Source of the DNA: Mycobacterium sp. 1274756.6
GTDB lineage: Bacteria; Actinomycetota; Actinomycetes; Mycobacteriales; Mycobacteriaceae
Direction of reading: 5' to 3'
NCBI RefSeq assembly: GCF_001668625.1
Contig: NZ_LZLJ01000034.1
Span: 1 to 49,671 of the forward strand
DNA length: 49,671 bases
Shown: piece by piece, positions 26,742 through 37,158 of the stretch
Position numbering within the stretch: the stretch's first letter is position 1
How the letters are laid out: each line of letters opens with the position of its first letter
The notes under the pieces: generated by a model
Database searches by the model: none
What the model saw: only the letters and a program-made list of their open reading frames with translations
What the model was told of the DNA's origin: nothing
Position numbers and translations under genes: made by a program

Positions 26742-27857
26742 ATGAAGAAGTTCCTCTCGGGGTTCGCTGTGCTGATAACGGCTGGTACCACAGGGTGTTT
26801 CGGCATCGGGTCGGCACGCGCCGACGATCCGCCCCCTCCGCCACCGGCCGATCCCGGCACCGCGTACGCCTTGGGTGGAGCTCATGTGCTGGGCATCCCC
26901 TACGACGAGTACATCCGTCGGACCGGGGAGCACTGGTTCCCCAACATGAAGCGGGTGAAGGTCGACTACCCGGCTGGTCAGGTTCAGGGGCACACCCTTG
27001 AGCGGTTCTTCCCCGGGATCGGTCCGATCGGTGAGGAGATCCATCCCGGCCTCGGGCTCGACGGCCCCAGCATCGGTGAGTCCGTCGTCGTCGGCGAAGA
27101 CAACCTCGACGCCGCCATCCGCGCCGGCGGCCCCGGCACGGCGATGGGACTGTCGGAGGGCGCACTCGTGCTCGACGCGGTGAAAGCGCGGCTGGCCAAC
27201 GATCCGACCGCGCCGCCGCCGGACCAACTGAATTTCGCGACGTTCGGCGATCCGCTGGCCAAGCACCCCTTCGGCGAGGGCTTCCTGACCCAGGTATTCC
27301 CCCCGGGCAGCGTCGTGCCGTTCATGGACTACCCGATGCCGCAACCGGTGGAGAGCCAGTACGACACCTACCAGTTCGTCTCCGCCTACGACAGCATCGC
27401 CGATTTCCCGGACCGGCCGGACAACTTGTTCGCCCTGGCCAACTCGATCGCGGGTCTGGCAACCGGTCACACCGCCGTCGCGTTCACCGACCCGAGCATG
27501 GTGCCCGCACAGAACATCAGGACGACGGTGAACTCCCGGGGCGGTAAGACGACGACGTACATGATTCCCGAGCAACATCTCCCGCTGGTCTTCCCCTTCA
27601 AATACCTCGGGTACGACGAGGACACCCTGAACCGACTCGATGCGATCCTGATGCCGCGGGTGAACGCAGGCTATTCGCGCAACGACGATCCGGCGACCGC
27701 CCCGGTGCAAGTGGATCCGGCGCACGGCTTCGACCCGATCGAAGTCACCGCACCGGCCAACGCGGCGACATTCGGTGGCGGTGGCGCCGGTGGCGACGAC
27801 CCGATCTCCGAGCTCATCGACAGCGTCATGTCGCTCATGACTCCCGGCGCCCCGTGA
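26742..27857 (+). CDS. secreted PE-PPE-domain acyltransferase (Chp-like)
   Basis: 371 residues from the ATG at 26742, chosen because it starts a signal peptide ([15 protein letters not shown], Ala cleavage near ARADD) and has AGGGGG upstream. A Pro-rich stretch follows. The rest is a PE-PPE alpha/beta hydrolase domain: VKVDYPAG early, GLSEG with the probable nucleophile Ser138, and GHTAVAF near the conserved histidine. It belongs with the Chp1/Chp2 proteins that finish sulfolipid and PAT assembly by transesterification outside the membrane; the corresponding PE gene (MSMEG_0412) does this for TPP. The stop overlaps the fadD GTG by four bases. Confidence 0.85.
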   Translation: MKKFLSGFAVLITAGTTGCFGIGSARADDPPPPPPADPGTAYALGGAHVLGIPYDEYIRRTGEHWFPNMKRVKVDYPAGQVQGHTLERFFPGIGPIGEEIHPGLGLDGPSIGESVVVGEDNLDAAIRAGGPGTAMGLSEGALVLDAVKARLANDPTAPPPDQLNFATFGDPLAKHPFGEGFLTQVFPPGSVVPFMDYPMPQPVESQYDTYQFVSAYDSIADFPDRPDNLFALANSIAGLATGHTAVAFTDPSMVPAQNIRTTVNSRGGKTTTYMIPEQHLPLVFPFKYLGYDEDTLNRLDAILMPRVNAGYSRNDDPATAPVQVDPAHGFDPIEVTAPANAATFGGGGAGGDDPISELIDSVMSLMTPGAP

Positions 27858-29638
27858 CCCCGACCGCAACGGATTCGATGACGGCGACGACGATTAATCA
27901 GTCATCCATTCTCTCGATCCTGCATGGCCGCGCGAGCTTGCGGCCTAATGACATCGCGTTCACCTTCACCGATTACGAGAAGGATCACGCGGGAGTTGCC
28001 GAGGATCTCACCTGGTCCCAGCTGTCGCGCCGCACGATGGCGTTGGCAGGCCAGCTCAGCGGTTACGCATCGCCGGGGGACCGCGCGGTGATCCTGGCTC
28101 CGCAGAGCCTGTCGTACATTCTGGCGTTCCTGGGTGCCATGCAGGCCGGGTTGATCGCGGTGCCGTTGCCGCTGCCGAATCGCGGGTCGAGCCATGAGCG
28201 GGTGAGCGCGGTCTTGGCCGACACCTCCCCCGCTGTCATCCTCACCACCTCGGCGGCCACCGCTGACGTCCGCGACTATGTCGCCGAAGCGGGTCTGGAC
28301 ACCGCGCCGACGGTGATCGAGGTCGACGCGCTGAACCTGGACGGCGGCGCCGCGGAGTCGAACCTCCTGGTCGCCGACACCCCACACATCGCATACCTGC
28401 AGTACAGCTCGGGATCGACCCGGGCGCCGACCGGGGTGATGATCTCCCATCGCAACCTGCAGGTGAATTTCGATCAGTTGATGCGCTGCCTCTTCGCCGA
28501 CTCCGGCATCACCGTCCCCCCCACCGCCACGATGGTGTCGTGGTTGCCCTTCTACCACGACATGGGCCTGGTGCTGGGTGTCTGCGCGCCCATCCTGGGC
28601 GGATTCCGCGGTCAGCTGTCCAGCCCGGTGGCGTTCCTGGAACGGCCGGCGCGGTGGATGCGGGCGTTGGCCGAGAACCCGGCCGCGTTCTCCGGCGCAC
28701 CCAACTTCGCCTTCGACCTCGCCGTGCGCAGCACCAGCGACAGCGACCTCGCCGGACTCGACCTCGGCGGAGTCCTGGGCGTCATCAGTGGCGCCGAACG
28801 AGTCGAGCAGGCAACCCTGCGGCGGTTCGCGGATCGGTTCGCCGACTTCAACTTTCGCGATGTCATGTTGAGGCCGTCCTACGGCCTGGCGGAAGCGACC
28901 GTCTTCGTCACGAGCGGCACCTGGTGTGAATCCACGCCGCCGGCCCGATTCGACATCGACGAGTTATCCGCCGGGCGTGTGCAACGGTCTCCGGGCGGAT
29001 CGGGCACCGCGCTGGTTCGCTACCGGCTGCCGCACTCCCCTTTGCTGCGGATCGTCGACAGCGACTCCCATCGCGAGTGCCCGCCGGACGTCGTCGGTGA
29101 GATCTGGGTGCGCGGCGACAATGTCGCCGACGGCTACTGGGGTGCCGGCCCGGAGAAGCAGCGCTGCTTCAACGCCGTTCTGCGCGATCCGACACCGGGC
29201 ACTCCGGCGGACTCCTGGCTGCGCACCGGGGATCTGGGGTTCGTCTCCGACGGTGCGTTGTTCATCGTCGGCCGCATCAAGGACCTGTTGATCATTCGCG
29301 GCCGCAACCACTACCCCGAGGACATCGAAGCGACTGTTCAACGGATCACTCGCGGCCGGGTCGCCGCGGTCTCGGTCCCGATGGGCGGGACCGAGGAGCT
29401 GGTCACGGTGATCGAAGTGAAGCAGCCGGCGGGTTCCGCGCCGGAGGCGATGAGCCGGTTCGCCGGGGTCAAGTCCGAGGTCACCTCCGCGATATCCACC
29501 GCGCACGGCCTGAACGTCCGCGACATGGTGCTGGTGGCGCCCGGCTCGATCCCGACCACGACGAGCGGCAAGATCCGGCGCTCCGCCTGCGTCGAGCATT
29601 ACCGGCAGAACCAGTTCACCCGCTTGGACGGCGAGTAG
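27854..29638 (+). CDS. fadD23: fatty acyl-AMP ligase (FadD23-like FAAL)
   Basis: 594 residues. The adenylate-forming signature [19 protein letters not shown] (P-loop A3 motif) and [10 protein letters not shown] (A5) are clear, and [20 protein letters not shown] (A8/A9) precedes the final lysine region ([15 protein letters not shown]). The Cys/Ala-Gly-Arg-Val insertion after GTWC is that of FAALs, which make acyl-AMP and hand it to a PKS rather than to CoA. It would activate the starter fatty acid for the divergent PKS, which has no loading module. The GTG start overlaps the preceding stop (GTGA), implying translational coupling; an in-frame ATG at 27878 is an alternative. Confidence 0.88.
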   Translation: MTPTATDSMTATTINQSSILSILHGRASLRPNDIAFTFTDYEKDHAGVAEDLTWSQLSRRTMALAGQLSGYASPGDRAVILAPQSLSYILAFLGAMQAGLIAVPLPLPNRGSSHERVSAVLADTSPAVILTTSAATADVRDYVAEAGLDTAPTVIEVDALNLDGGAAESNLLVADTPHIAYLQYSSGSTRAPTGVMISHRNLQVNFDQLMRCLFADSGITVPPTATMVSWLPFYHDMGLVLGVCAPILGGFRGQLSSPVAFLERPARWMRALAENPAAFSGAPNFAFDLAVRSTSDSDLAGLDLGGVLGVISGAERVEQATLRRFADRFADFNFRDVMLRPSYGLAEATVFVTSGTWCESTPPARFDIDELSAGRVQRSPGGSGTALVRYRLPHSPLLRIVDSDSHRECPPDVVGEIWVRGDNVADGYWGAGPEKQRCFNAVLRDPTPGTPADSWLRTGDLGFVSDGALFIVGRIKDLLIIRGRNHYPEDIEATVQRITRGRVAAVSVPMGGTEELVTVIEVKQPAGSAPEAMSRFAGVKSEVTSAISTAHGLNVRDMVLVAPGSIPTTTSGKIRRSACVEHYRQNQFTRLDGE

Positions 29639-29690
29639 GCGTTCGGGCCGCGGGCCCGCTCGCGCGAGATCAGCCGGGCCGGTAGGGCCG

Positions 29691-29724
29691 GAGACGGTTC
29701 CCGGGATTTCCCGGAAACCGTCTC
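29691..29724. terminator. hairpin terminator between fadD and tRNA-Pro
   Basis: Inverted repeat GAGACGGTT (29691-29699) / AACCGTCTC (29716-29724) encloses a CCGGG/CCCGG inner stem with one mismatch and a four-base loop. It is very stable, has no U-tract on either side, and sits where the plus-strand operon and the minus-strand tRNA gene converge, so it probably serves both. Confidence 0.6.
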
Positions 29725-29743
29725 TGAGCTGCCGTGTTATCTG

Positions 29744-29817
29744 TCGGGCTGACAGGATTTGAACCTGCGACCACTTGACCCCCAGTCAAGTGCGCTACCA
29801 AACTGCGCCACAGCCCG
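29744..29817 (-). tRNA. tRNA-Pro (GGG)
   Basis: 74 bases. The acceptor stem is CGGGCTG/CAGCCCG with discriminator A. The anticodon stem CTTGA/TCAAG encloses CTGGGGG, giving anticodon GGG for proline codon CCC. The T arm reads GCAGGTTCAAATCCTGT. CCA is not encoded (CAG follows). It marks the boundary between the glycolipid locus and the conserved block that starts with the patatin/der genes. Confidence 0.95.
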
Positions 29818-29993
29818 GTGCCGCCCACTTGCGCCGGCGGCAGGTCGAAAGCCTACCGCAACCGCCCCGGAGCCAAGGAATCAGCGCACCCTCGGGCCGC
29901 ATGCCCACGGCCGGCCCGTCCCGGTGACCGCGTAGGCTCGCCGTCGGTGGCCGTCCCGGCCGCGCAGCGTGACGAACACGAGGAAATCGCCCC

Positions 29994-31688
29994 ATGGAGA
30001 TCCCCTTCGCCGACGCGGTGCGTGACGCGGTCGCTCGGCGCCGGACGCCGCGCGAGATCGACGAGGAGGTCGACCACAGCGCCCACGTCGGGGCGGAGGT
30101 GGTCGAGGACGACCTCGACGTCACCGACGCCGCGCTGCTGTTGCAGAAGCTGGAGAACCGGCTGGTCCGCCACCACCTGCGCCACCCCGACGTGCTCGCC
30201 GACGAGGACCTGCGCAAGCTGCGCTACCTGCTCAACTTCGCCCGGCTGGCCGATTTCGAGCCCGGCGCGGCCGGCCCGGGCGGCACCCGCGGCCGCGGCG
30301 ACGTCTCGGTCGGTGAGGAGCTGGCGCCCTGGCGCAGCAAGGTTGCTGACGCGCTGTTCGGGCCGCTGCGCGAAGAGCGCGACCCGGTCACCGCGCTGAC
30401 CACCGCGCGGGAGGCGCTGGCCGCGCTCCGCGACGAGCAGGACGAGCAGCGAACCCAGCTGGCCGAGCGGCACGGCGACGAGTTCTCCCTCGCCGAACTC
30501 GACGCCGAGGTCGGCTACAAGAAGCTGGTCACGGTGCTCGGCGGAGGCGGCGGCGCCGGCTTCGTCTACATCGGCGGGATGCAGCGCGTGCTGGAAGCCG
30601 GCTACATGCCCGACTACCTCATCGGCTCCTCGTTCGGCGCGGTGCTCAGCGCGGTGGTCAGCCGCACCCTGCCGATACCGATCGACGACTACGTCGCCTG
30701 GGCCAAAACCGTGACCTTCCGCGCGATCCTCGGCCCGGAAACCCTGCGCCGCCGGCACGGGCTGACCGGCCTGTTCTCGCTGCGCTTCGACGACTTCGCC
30801 GACGCGATGTTCCGCCGCGAGGACGGCGAACGGATGCGCATGTCCGACGTCGCCATCCCCTACGACGCGGTGGTCGCCGGGGTGCGCCGCCAACCGTTCG
30901 CCGCGCTGCCGTCGCGATACCGCCAGCAGCGGCGCGCCGCGCTGCAGCTGCGCTCGCTGCCCTACCTGCCGATCGGGATCGGCCCGCAGGTGGCCGCCCG
31001 GCTGTGGCAGACGGCTGCGTTCATCGACCCCCGGGTCACCAAACCGATCGTCATCGGCGGGGAGAACCCGGACTACGACATCAACGTCGTCGACGCGGCA
31101 TCGTTCTCCTCGGCGATCCCCGGCGTGCTGCACCACGAGTCCCGTGACCCGGCCATGTGGCCGCTGCTCGACGCCCTGTTGGAGGACAACGAGGCCGGCG
31201 CCCTGGTCGACGGCGGCGCGGCCAGCAACGTGCCGGTCGAACTGGCCTGGAAGCGGGTCCGCGACGGCCGGCTGGGCACCCGCAACGCCGCCTACCTGGC
31301 CTTCGACTGCTTCCACCCGCAGTGGGATCCCAAGCACCTGTGGCTGGTCCCGATCACCCAGGCGATCCAGTTGCAGATGGTGCGCAACGCCCCCTACGCC
31401 GACCACCTGGTGCGGTTCACCCCGACGCTCTCCCCCGCCAACCTGGCCCCGTCGGTCGCCTCGATCGAGCGTGCCTGCCAATGGGGCCGCAACAGCGTCG
31501 ATCACGCGGTCCCGGTGGTGACCACGCTGCTCGAACCGACCTGGTGGGAAGGCGACCAGCCCGCCGCGCCCGGCCTGGCGGAGCCGGAGCACGCGAAATC
31601 GGTGGCCGCGTCGATGCAGTCGGTGATGGCCGCCATTCAGGCGCCGACCAACCGGTTCCGGCGGTGGCGCCAGCGCCGGGTGATGTGA
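29994..31688 (+). CDS. patatin-like phospholipase
   Basis: 564 residues. The oxyanion-hole glycine loop GGGGGAGFVYIGGMQ (about 182-196) and the lipase motif GSSFG with nucleophile Ser213 form the start of the patatin domain, and VDGGAASNVP places the dyad aspartate at Asp406 (DGG/A motif). The catalytic dyad is therefore intact. A charged ~180-residue N-terminal part, mostly helical, precedes the domain. No signal peptide is seen. The probable activity is phospholipid acyl hydrolysis at the membrane. It converges with der (19-base gap). AGGA 11 bases before the ATG is the likely ribosome site. Confidence 0.85.
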   Translation: MEIPFADAVRDAVARRRTPREIDEEVDHSAHVGAEVVEDDLDVTDAALLLQKLENRLVRHHLRHPDVLADEDLRKLRYLLNFARLADFEPGAAGPGGTRGRGDVSVGEELAPWRSKVADALFGPLREERDPVTALTTAREALAALRDEQDEQRTQLAERHGDEFSLAELDAEVGYKKLVTVLGGGGGAGFVYIGGMQRVLEAGYMPDYLIGSSFGAVLSAVVSRTLPIPIDDYVAWAKTVTFRAILGPETLRRRHGLTGLFSLRFDDFADAMFRREDGERMRMSDVAIPYDAVVAGVRRQPFAALPSRYRQQRRAALQLRSLPYLPIGIGPQVAARLWQTAAFIDPRVTKPIVIGGENPDYDINVVDAASFSSAIPGVLHHESRDPAMWPLLDALLEDNEAGALVDGGAASNVPVELAWKRVRDGRLGTRNAAYLAFDCFHPQWDPKHLWLVPITQAIQLQMVRNAPYADHLVRFTPTLSPANLAPSVASIERACQWGRNSVDHAVPVVTTLLEPTWWEGDQPAAPGLAEPEHAKSVAASMQSVMAAIQAPTNRFRRWRQRRVM

Positions 31689-31707
31689 CGCGGTCGCGCA
31701 GCAGCCG

Positions 31708-33117
31708 TCAGCGCGCCTTGCGCTTCTCGCGCACCCGCACGTTGACCCGGATCGGGCTGCCCTCGAAGCCGAAGGTCTCCCGCAGCCGCCGTTCCAGAAA
31801 CCGGCGGTAGCCGGCCTCCAAGAACCCGGTGGTGAACAGCACGAAGGTCGGTGGGCGGGCAGTGGCCTGGGTGGCGAACAGGATCCGCGGCTGCTTGCCG
31901 CCGCGCACCGGCGGCGGTGTGGCCGCCACCACCTCCTTGAGGAAGGTGTTGAGCCGACCGGTCGGGACCCGGGTGTCCCAGGACTCCAGCGCCGTCTCCA
32001 ACGCGGGCACCAACTTCTGCAGGGCGCGCCCGGTCTTGGCGGAGATGTTGACCCGCAGTGCCCAGCCCAATTGCACCAGCTCACGGTCGATCTCGCGCTC
32101 GAGGGTGTAGCGGCGGTCCTCATCGACCAGGTCCCACTTGTTGAACGCCAGCACCAGCGCGCGGCCGGCGTCGCTGACCATCGACAGCACCCGCTGGTCC
32201 TGTTCGGTCAGCGGCTGGGAAGCGTCGATCAACACCACCGCCACCTCCGCGGCATCGATCGCACCGTGGGTGCGCACCGACGCGTAGAACTCGTGGCCGC
32301 TGGCGTGCCGCACCTTGCGGCGCAGCCCCGCGGTGTCGATGAACCGCCACACCTTGCCGCCCAGCTCGATCAGCGAGTCCACCGGGTCCACGGTGGTGCC
32401 GGCGACGTCGTGCACCACCGACCGCTCGTCACCGGCAAGCTTGTTGAGCAGGGAACTCTTGCCCACGTTGGGTTTTCCGACCAGCGCCACCCGCCGCGGC
32501 CCGCCGCCGCCACCGGCGGTCTCGGCGACTTCGGGCAACGCGGCGACCACCTCGTCGAGCAGGTCGGCCACTCCGCGACCGTGGATGGCGCTGATCGCCC
32601 ACGGCTGCCCCAGCCCCAGCGACCACAGCGCGGCCGCGTCGGCCTCCCCCTTCTCGCTGTCGACCTTGTTGGCGGCCAGGAACACCGGCTTGCCGGCCCG
32701 GCGCAGGATCCGCGCGGCCGCCTCGTCGCCGGCGGTGGCGCCGACCACCGAATCCACCACCAGGATCACCGCGTCCGCGGTGCGCATCGCCACCGACGCC
32801 TGTTCGGCCACCAGTTGTTGCAGCCCCTTGGCGTCGGGCTCCCAGCCGCCGGTGTCCTGCACGACGAACCGGCGCCCGGTCCACGTCGCGTCGTAGGAGA
32901 CGCGGTCGCGGGTCACCCCGGGCAGGTCCTGAACGACGGCTTCGCGCCGCCCCAGAATGCGGTTGACCAGCGTGGATTTGCCGACGTTGGGCCGGCCCAC
33001 CACGGCGACCACCGGCGGGGGTCCGCCCTGGTCGATCTCGTCGTCGAACCCGGGGCCCTCCCCCAGCTCCCAGTCGCTCTCGTCGCTCCAGGTGCCGTCG
33101 AACTCCGAGGTGCTCAT
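31708..33117 (-). CDS. der: ribosome-assembly GTPase Der (EngA)
   Basis: 469 residues with two tandem G domains, each with its own P-loop: GRPNVGKST near residue 42 and GKPNVGKSS near residue 215. DTGGW and DTAGL are the G3 motifs, followed by NKVD and NKWD (G4). The C-terminal KH-like domain binds rRNA. Der assists 50S subunit assembly. The N-terminal ~30 residues are an acidic extension common in mycobacteria. The start codon overlaps the cmk stop by four bases (ATGA). Equivalent to Rv1713. Confidence 0.95.
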   Translation of the reverse strand: MSTSEFDGTWSDESDWELGEGPGFDDEIDQGGPPPVVAVVGRPNVGKSTLVNRILGRREAVVQDLPGVTRDRVSYDATWTGRRFVVQDTGGWEPDAKGLQQLVAEQASVAMRTADAVILVVDSVVGATAGDEAAARILRRAGKPVFLAANKVDSEKGEADAAALWSLGLGQPWAISAIHGRGVADLLDEVVAALPEVAETAGGGGGPRRVALVGKPNVGKSSLLNKLAGDERSVVHDVAGTTVDPVDSLIELGGKVWRFIDTAGLRRKVRHASGHEFYASVRTHGAIDAAEVAVVLIDASQPLTEQDQRVLSMVSDAGRALVLAFNKWDLVDEDRRYTLEREIDRELVQLGWALRVNISAKTGRALQKLVPALETALESWDTRVPTGRLNTFLKEVVAATPPPVRGGKQPRILFATQATARPPTFVLFTTGFLEAGYRRFLERRLRETFGFEGSPIRVNVRVREKRKAR

Positions 33118-33806
33118 GGCCGAACTCCGTTGGCTTGGTTGACCAGGTCCAGCAGATGCTCGATCACCTGGGTTTGGGTCATGTCGCTGGTGTCGACGAT
33201 CACCGCGTCATCGGCGGGCCGCATGGGTGCGGTGCTGCGGGTCGCGTCCAGGTGGTCGCGGCGCCGGACGTCGGCGAGGACGCCGGGATAGTCGTCGGCC
33301 AATCCCGCCGCGATGTTCTGGTCGTTGCGGCGGCGGGCCCGGGTTTCGGCCGAGGCGGTCAGGAACACCTTGCAGTGCGCATCGGGCAGCACCACGGTGC
33401 CGATGTCGCGGCCCTCCACGACCACCGCACCCGGACCGCCGGCCAGTTGCCGCTGCAGCGCCACCAGCCGGTCGCGCACCGCCGGCACCGCGGAGACCGC
33501 CGACACCACCGCGGTGACCGCACCGCCGCGGATCTCTTCCGAAACATCTTCGCCGGCAAGATAACAGCGGTCGGTGTCCACATCGGCACCCACCGAGATG
33601 TCCGCGGCGGCCACCGTGGCGGCGACGGCGTCGGCGTCGGCGGGGTCCACCCCGGCCCGCAGGACGGCCAGCGCCGCGATCCGGTACATCGCGCCGGTGT
33701 CCAGGAAGCGTGCCTGCAGCGCACGCGCCAACCCGCGCGACACGGTGGATTTGCCGGTTCCGGCGGGCCCGTCGATGGCGACGGTGATGTCGTTTTCCGG
33801 GCTCAC
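33114..33806 (-). CDS. cmk: cytidylate kinase
   Basis: 230 residues. P-loop GPAGTGKST near residue 15, then the CMP-binding region FLDTGAMYR and [15 protein letters not shown], all canonical for cytidylate kinases. It phosphorylates CMP and dCMP to the diphosphates. The GTG start overlaps the rluB stop (GTGA) and the stop overlaps der (ATGA), so translation is probably coupled through the series. Confidence 0.95.
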   Translation of the reverse strand: MSPENDITVAIDGPAGTGKSTVSRGLARALQARFLDTGAMYRIAALAVLRAGVDPADADAVAATVAAADISVGADVDTDRCYLAGEDVSEEIRGGAVTAVVSAVSAVPAVRDRLVALQRQLAGGPGAVVVEGRDIGTVVLPDAHCKVFLTASAETRARRRNDQNIAAGLADDYPGVLADVRRRDHLDATRSTAPMRPADDAVIVDTSDMTQTQVIEHLLDLVNQANGVRP

Positions 33807-34540
33807 AGTCCCACCGCCTTGTACAGTTCACCGATCTCGTTGCGGCGCAACGGCCGTAGGCTTCCGGGACGCTGGTCGCCGAGTGACACCGTCCCGATGT
33901 CGGTGCGCACCAGCTCCTGCACCGGGTGGCCGACCTCGGCCAGCAGCCGGCGCACGATGCGGTTGCGGCCCTCGTGCAGGATCACTCGCACCAGCGATTT
34001 CCCGGCGACGGCGTCGACCACCGCGAAGTGGTCCACCCGGGCCATCCCGTCGTCGAGTTCGATTCCGGCGCGCAGCTTCTTGCCCACCCCCCGCGGTACC
34101 GTCCCGGCGACGGTGGCCAGGTAGGTCTTGGGGACCTCGAACGACGGGTGCATCAGCCGGTGGGCCAATTCCCCGTCGTTGGTCAAAAGGATCAGCCCCT
34201 CGGTGTCGGCGTCGAGCCGGCCGACGTGGAACAGGTTCTTGGAGCCGCGCACCCGGTGTTCCACCAGATCCCCGATGCAGGGCCGGCCCCGGTCGTCGCT
34301 CATGGTCGACAACATGCCGCGCGGCTTGTTCAACGCCAGATAGACAAGCGAGTCGTCGACGCTGACCCGGGTGCCGTCGACCCGGATCACCGCCGTCGCC
34401 GGGTCCACCCGGGTGCCCAGCTCGGTCACCACGTCACCGTCGACCTCGACCCGGCCGTCGCGGATCATCTTCTCCGCCACCCGCCGCGACGCCACCCCGG
34501 CTTGTGAGAGCACCTTCTGCAGGCGCACCGGCTCGGTCAT
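33803..34540 (-). CDS. rluB: 23S rRNA pseudouridine synthase (RluB/RsuA type)
   Basis: 245 residues. An N-terminal S4 RNA-binding domain ([19 protein letters not shown]) precedes the RsuA/RluB synthase domain with the catalytic aspartate in [34 protein letters not shown] is the conserved C-terminal segment. It corresponds to Rv1711, and homologues modify the large-subunit rRNA; the exact uridine is inferred from family only. It overlaps both neighbours by four bases. Confidence 0.9.
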   Translation of the reverse strand: MTEPVRLQKVLSQAGVASRRVAEKMIRDGRVEVDGDVVTELGTRVDPATAVIRVDGTRVSVDDSLVYLALNKPRGMLSTMSDDRGRPCIGDLVEHRVRGSKNLFHVGRLDADTEGLILLTNDGELAHRLMHPSFEVPKTYLATVAGTVPRGVGKKLRAGIELDDGMARVDHFAVVDAVAGKSLVRVILHEGRNRIVRRLLAEVGHPVQELVRTDIGTVSLGDQRPGSLRPLRRNEIGELYKAVGL

Positions 34541-35325
34541 TTGTCCACGTCGAACTGGAGTGCGGGATCGGGCTGCTGCGCACCGTCGAGTTTGAGGAAA
34601 CGCGGCTCGCTGTCGAGGGATTCGCTCAGATCGTCGATGGTGTCGACGTCGGGCAGCAGCGGCGCGATGTCGGGCAGGTCCGCCAGCGACGACAACCCGA
34701 GCCGCTCCAGGAACAGCTCGGTGGTCGCGAACGTGACGGCGCCGGTGTCGCTGTCGGCGCCGGCTTCGGTGATCAGTCCGCGCGCCAGCAGCGTGCGCAT
34801 CACCGCGTCACAGTTGACCCCGCGCACCGCGCTGACCCGGGCGCGGGTCACCGGCTGGCGGTAGGCCACCACCGCCAGGGTCTCCAGCGCCGCGCGGGTC
34901 AGCTTGGAGCGGGCACCGTCGAGCAGCAGCCGTTCGACATAGGGCGCGTGCCGGGCGCGGGTGTAGAACCGCCAGCCGCCGCCGGCTTCGCGCAGTTCGA
35001 TGCCGCTGTCGCGGCCGGTGAGCTCCTCGCCCATCGCCTGCAGCTTGGCGGCGATCCGGTAGGCGGGTTGTTCGGTGACCGCGGCCAACGCGTCGACGGT
35101 GATCGGGGTGTCGACCACCAGCAGCAGCGCCTCGAGCACCGCGCCGAGTTCGCCGTCTTCGAGTTCGGGGGCGTTGGCCACGTCGATGCCCAGCCCGCTG
35201 CCGGCCGTCTCCTCGGGGTCCTCAGGCGGTGCCTCGTCGCCGGTGGGGGCGCCGTTCAGCTCGCGGATGTCCTCCGCGTCGCCCGTCGCCGCCCCGCCGT
35301 TCCCGGTGTCGCCGGGGATCGTCAT
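34537..35325 (-). CDS. scpB: segregation and condensation protein B
   Basis: 262 residues from the ATG at 35325. A GTG three codons upstream is in frame, but the AAGGAG ribosome site touches it, while the ATG is eight bases downstream of AAGGAG. The winged-helix ScpB core runs from EDGELGAVLEALLLVVDTPI through LLLDGARSKLTRAALETLAVVAYRQPVTRARV. ScpB binds ScpA as a dimer in the SMC complex that organises the chromosome. The N-terminal ~50 residues are an acidic, Gly/Ala-rich extension. Confidence 0.93.
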   Translation of the reverse strand: MTIPGDTGNGGAATGDAEDIRELNGAPTGDEAPPEDPEETAGSGLGIDVANAPELEDGELGAVLEALLLVVDTPITVDALAAVTEQPAYRIAAKLQAMGEELTGRDSGIELREAGGGWRFYTRARHAPYVERLLLDGARSKLTRAALETLAVVAYRQPVTRARVSAVRGVNCDAVMRTLLARGLITEAGADSDTGAVTFATTELFLERLGLSSLADLPDIAPLLPDVDTIDDLSESLDSEPRFLKLDGAQQPDPALQFDVDK

Positions 35326-35362
35326 CTGCGCCACTCCTTGATCACGGCGCCGCTCGCGCTGC

Positions 35363-36178
35363 TCATGATTGATCCTTCAGCAGCTCATCGCCGGTCGGCC
35401 GTTCGCCGGTCCACGAAATCTGGAGCACTCCAAGCGGTTCTGCCTGGTCGAATGCTACCGCCCGGGCTCGATACAGTTCGAGCAGCGCCAGGAAACGCCC
35501 CACGATCTCGATCGGGGCGGCACAGTCGGCGACCAGCTCTCCGAAGGACGCCCAGGTGTCGGTGCCGCGCTCTTCGAGCATGGTCAGCAGCCGCTGCGCC
35601 TGCTCGGGCACCGACACCGTCAACTCGTGCAGGTGCCCGGTGGCCACCGTCGGCACCGGGCGCGGGGTGAAGGCCGCCGCGGCGATCTGGGCGAATCGCT
35701 CGGCGTCGACGCCCAGCATCACCTCGGGCAGCAGGTCAGCGAAGCGGTCCTCCAGCGACACCGCCCGCGGGTAGCTGCGCAGCGCCGCCGCCTCGAGTTC
35801 GGCGAACATCTGCGCGACGTGTTTGAACGCCCGGTACTGCAGCAGCCGCGCGAACAGCAGGTCGCGCACTTCCAGCAGCGCCAGGTCCTCCTCGTCGTCG
35901 ACCTGGCCGGCCGGCAGCAGCCGGGCGGCCTTGAGGTCGAGCAGGGTGGCGGCGACCACCAGGAACGCGGTGGTCTCCTCCAGCCCCAACTGCGCGCCGA
36001 TCTCGCGGGTGTAGCCGATGAAGTCGTCGGTGACCTGGTGCAACGCGACCTCGGTGACATCCAGGCGGTGCGCGAAGATCAGCTGCAGCAGCAGGTCGAA
36101 CGGACCCTCGAAATTGGTCAGCCGGACCTGGAAGCCGTGTTGGGTGGCGGCGGTCTCGGCGGTCTCGCTGCTACTCAC
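35363..36178 (-). CDS. scpA: segregation and condensation protein A
   Basis: 271 residues starting at a GTG (36178) that overlaps the parA stop by four bases. The kleisin signature FQVRLTNFEGPFDLLLQLI opens the protein, and a C-terminal winged helix with SFGELVADCAAPIEIVGRFLALLELYRARAV closes it. ScpA bridges the SMC heads in the condensin-like complex. The open frame continues upstream into the parA region, but that part is not ScpA-like and is an out-of-frame shadow. 37 bases separate its stop from the scpB start. Confidence 0.93.
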   Translation of the reverse strand: MSSSETAETAATQHGFQVRLTNFEGPFDLLLQLIFAHRLDVTEVALHQVTDDFIGYTREIGAQLGLEETTAFLVVAATLLDLKAARLLPAGQVDDEEDLALLEVRDLLFARLLQYRAFKHVAQMFAELEAAALRSYPRAVSLEDRFADLLPEVMLGVDAERFAQIAAAAFTPRPVPTVATGHLHELTVSVPEQAQRLLTMLEERGTDTWASFGELVADCAAPIEIVGRFLALLELYRARAVAFDQAEPLGVLQISWTGERPTGDELLKDQS

Positions 36179-37038
36179 GCGCCGAATCGGTCGATGACCT
36201 CGCGGGCCAGCGCGCGGTAGGCCTCGGCGCCGCCGGATTTCGGCGCCCAGGTGGTGATGGGCTCGCCGGCGACGGTGGTCTCCGGGAACCGGACGGTGCG
36301 GGTGATGACGGTGTCGAAGACCAGGTCGCCGAAGCGCTCCACCACCCGGGCCATCACCTCCCGGGAGTTGATCGTGCGCGGGTCGAACCGGGTGACCAGG
36401 ATGCCGCTGATGTCGAGCTTCGGGTTGAGCCGGTCGCGCACCTTCTCCACGGTGTCGGTGAGCAGCGCCAGCCCGCGCAGCGAGAAGTACTCGCACTCGG
36501 TGGGGATGAGCACCCCGTCGGCGCAGGCCAGCCCGTTGACGGTCAACAGCCCCAGCGACGGCTGGCAGTCGATCAGCACGTAGTCGTAGCGATCGAGCAC
36601 CGGGTGCAGCGCGCGTCCGAGGGACTGTTCCCGGCCGACCTCGTTGACCAGCTGGATCTCGGCGGCCGACAGGTCGATGTTGCTCGGGACCAGGTCGACG
36701 TTTTTGATCCGGGTGCTCAACAGCACATCGTCGATGGACACCCGCGGCTCCACCAGCAGGTTGTGCACGGTGCGTTCCAGCTCGTAGTGCGGCACACCCA
36801 ACCCGGCCGACAGCGCGCCCTGCGGGTCCAGATCGACCAGCAGCACCCGGCGGCCGTACTCGGCGAGCGCGGCACCGAGGTTGATCGTCGAGGTGGTCTT
36901 GCCCACCCCGCCCTTTTGGTTGCACATCGCGATCACGGTGGCCGGGCCGTGGGAGGTGCGCGGCTGCGGCTCCGGAATCGCCCGGGGTGGGCGGCCGGTC
37001 AGGCCCACGGTCGGGCCGCTGTCGGCGGTGTCGGTCAT
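36175..37038 (-). CDS. ParA/Soj-family ATPase
   Basis: 287 residues. The deviant Walker A box is KGGVGKTTSTINL, with the extra lysine typical of ParA/MinD ATPases. VLLVDLDPQG follows, then YVLIDCQPSLGLL (Walker B). It is the Rv1708 equivalent, upstream of the SMC-partner genes in mycobacteria; it is distinct from the origin-proximal ParA and has no ParB partner here. An in-frame stop just upstream of this ATG limits the start. A role in segregation or positioning is inferred. Confidence 0.9.
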   Translation of the reverse strand: MTDTADSGPTVGLTGRPPRAIPEPQPRTSHGPATVIAMCNQKGGVGKTTSTINLGAALAEYGRRVLLVDLDPQGALSAGLGVPHYELERTVHNLLVEPRVSIDDVLLSTRIKNVDLVPSNIDLSAAEIQLVNEVGREQSLGRALHPVLDRYDYVLIDCQPSLGLLTVNGLACADGVLIPTECEYFSLRGLALLTDTVEKVRDRLNPKLDISGILVTRFDPRTINSREVMARVVERFGDLVFDTVITRTVRFPETTVAGEPITTWAPKSGGAEAYRALAREVIDRFGA

Positions 37039-37144
37039 GCCCAGCCGTCACTCATCACACGAGCTGGGGCAAAGGCGCGGGCGCACATCAGCCCGAGTCT
37101 AACGGGTGGGTCCCGTCGGTAATCGCGAAAGCCGGGGTCGGGCA

Positions 37145-37150
37145 TAGGGT
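37145..37150 (+). promoter_or_regulatory. -10 element, possibly leaderless
   Basis: TAGGGT (TAnnnT) lies eight bases before the ATG at 37159. GGGGTGAT between them could act either as a weak ribosome site or as the start of a nearly leaderless transcript. Confidence 0.4.
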
Positions 37151-37158
37151 GGGGTGAT

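Noticed and set aside
29744..29817. Phage/island att site at the tRNA-Pro
   Set aside because: No integrase and no copy of the tRNA end noticed by eye; kept only as a synteny question.
29853..32123. 756-residue minus-strand open frame
   Set aside because: Antisense to the patatin gene and overlapping der in the wrong frame.
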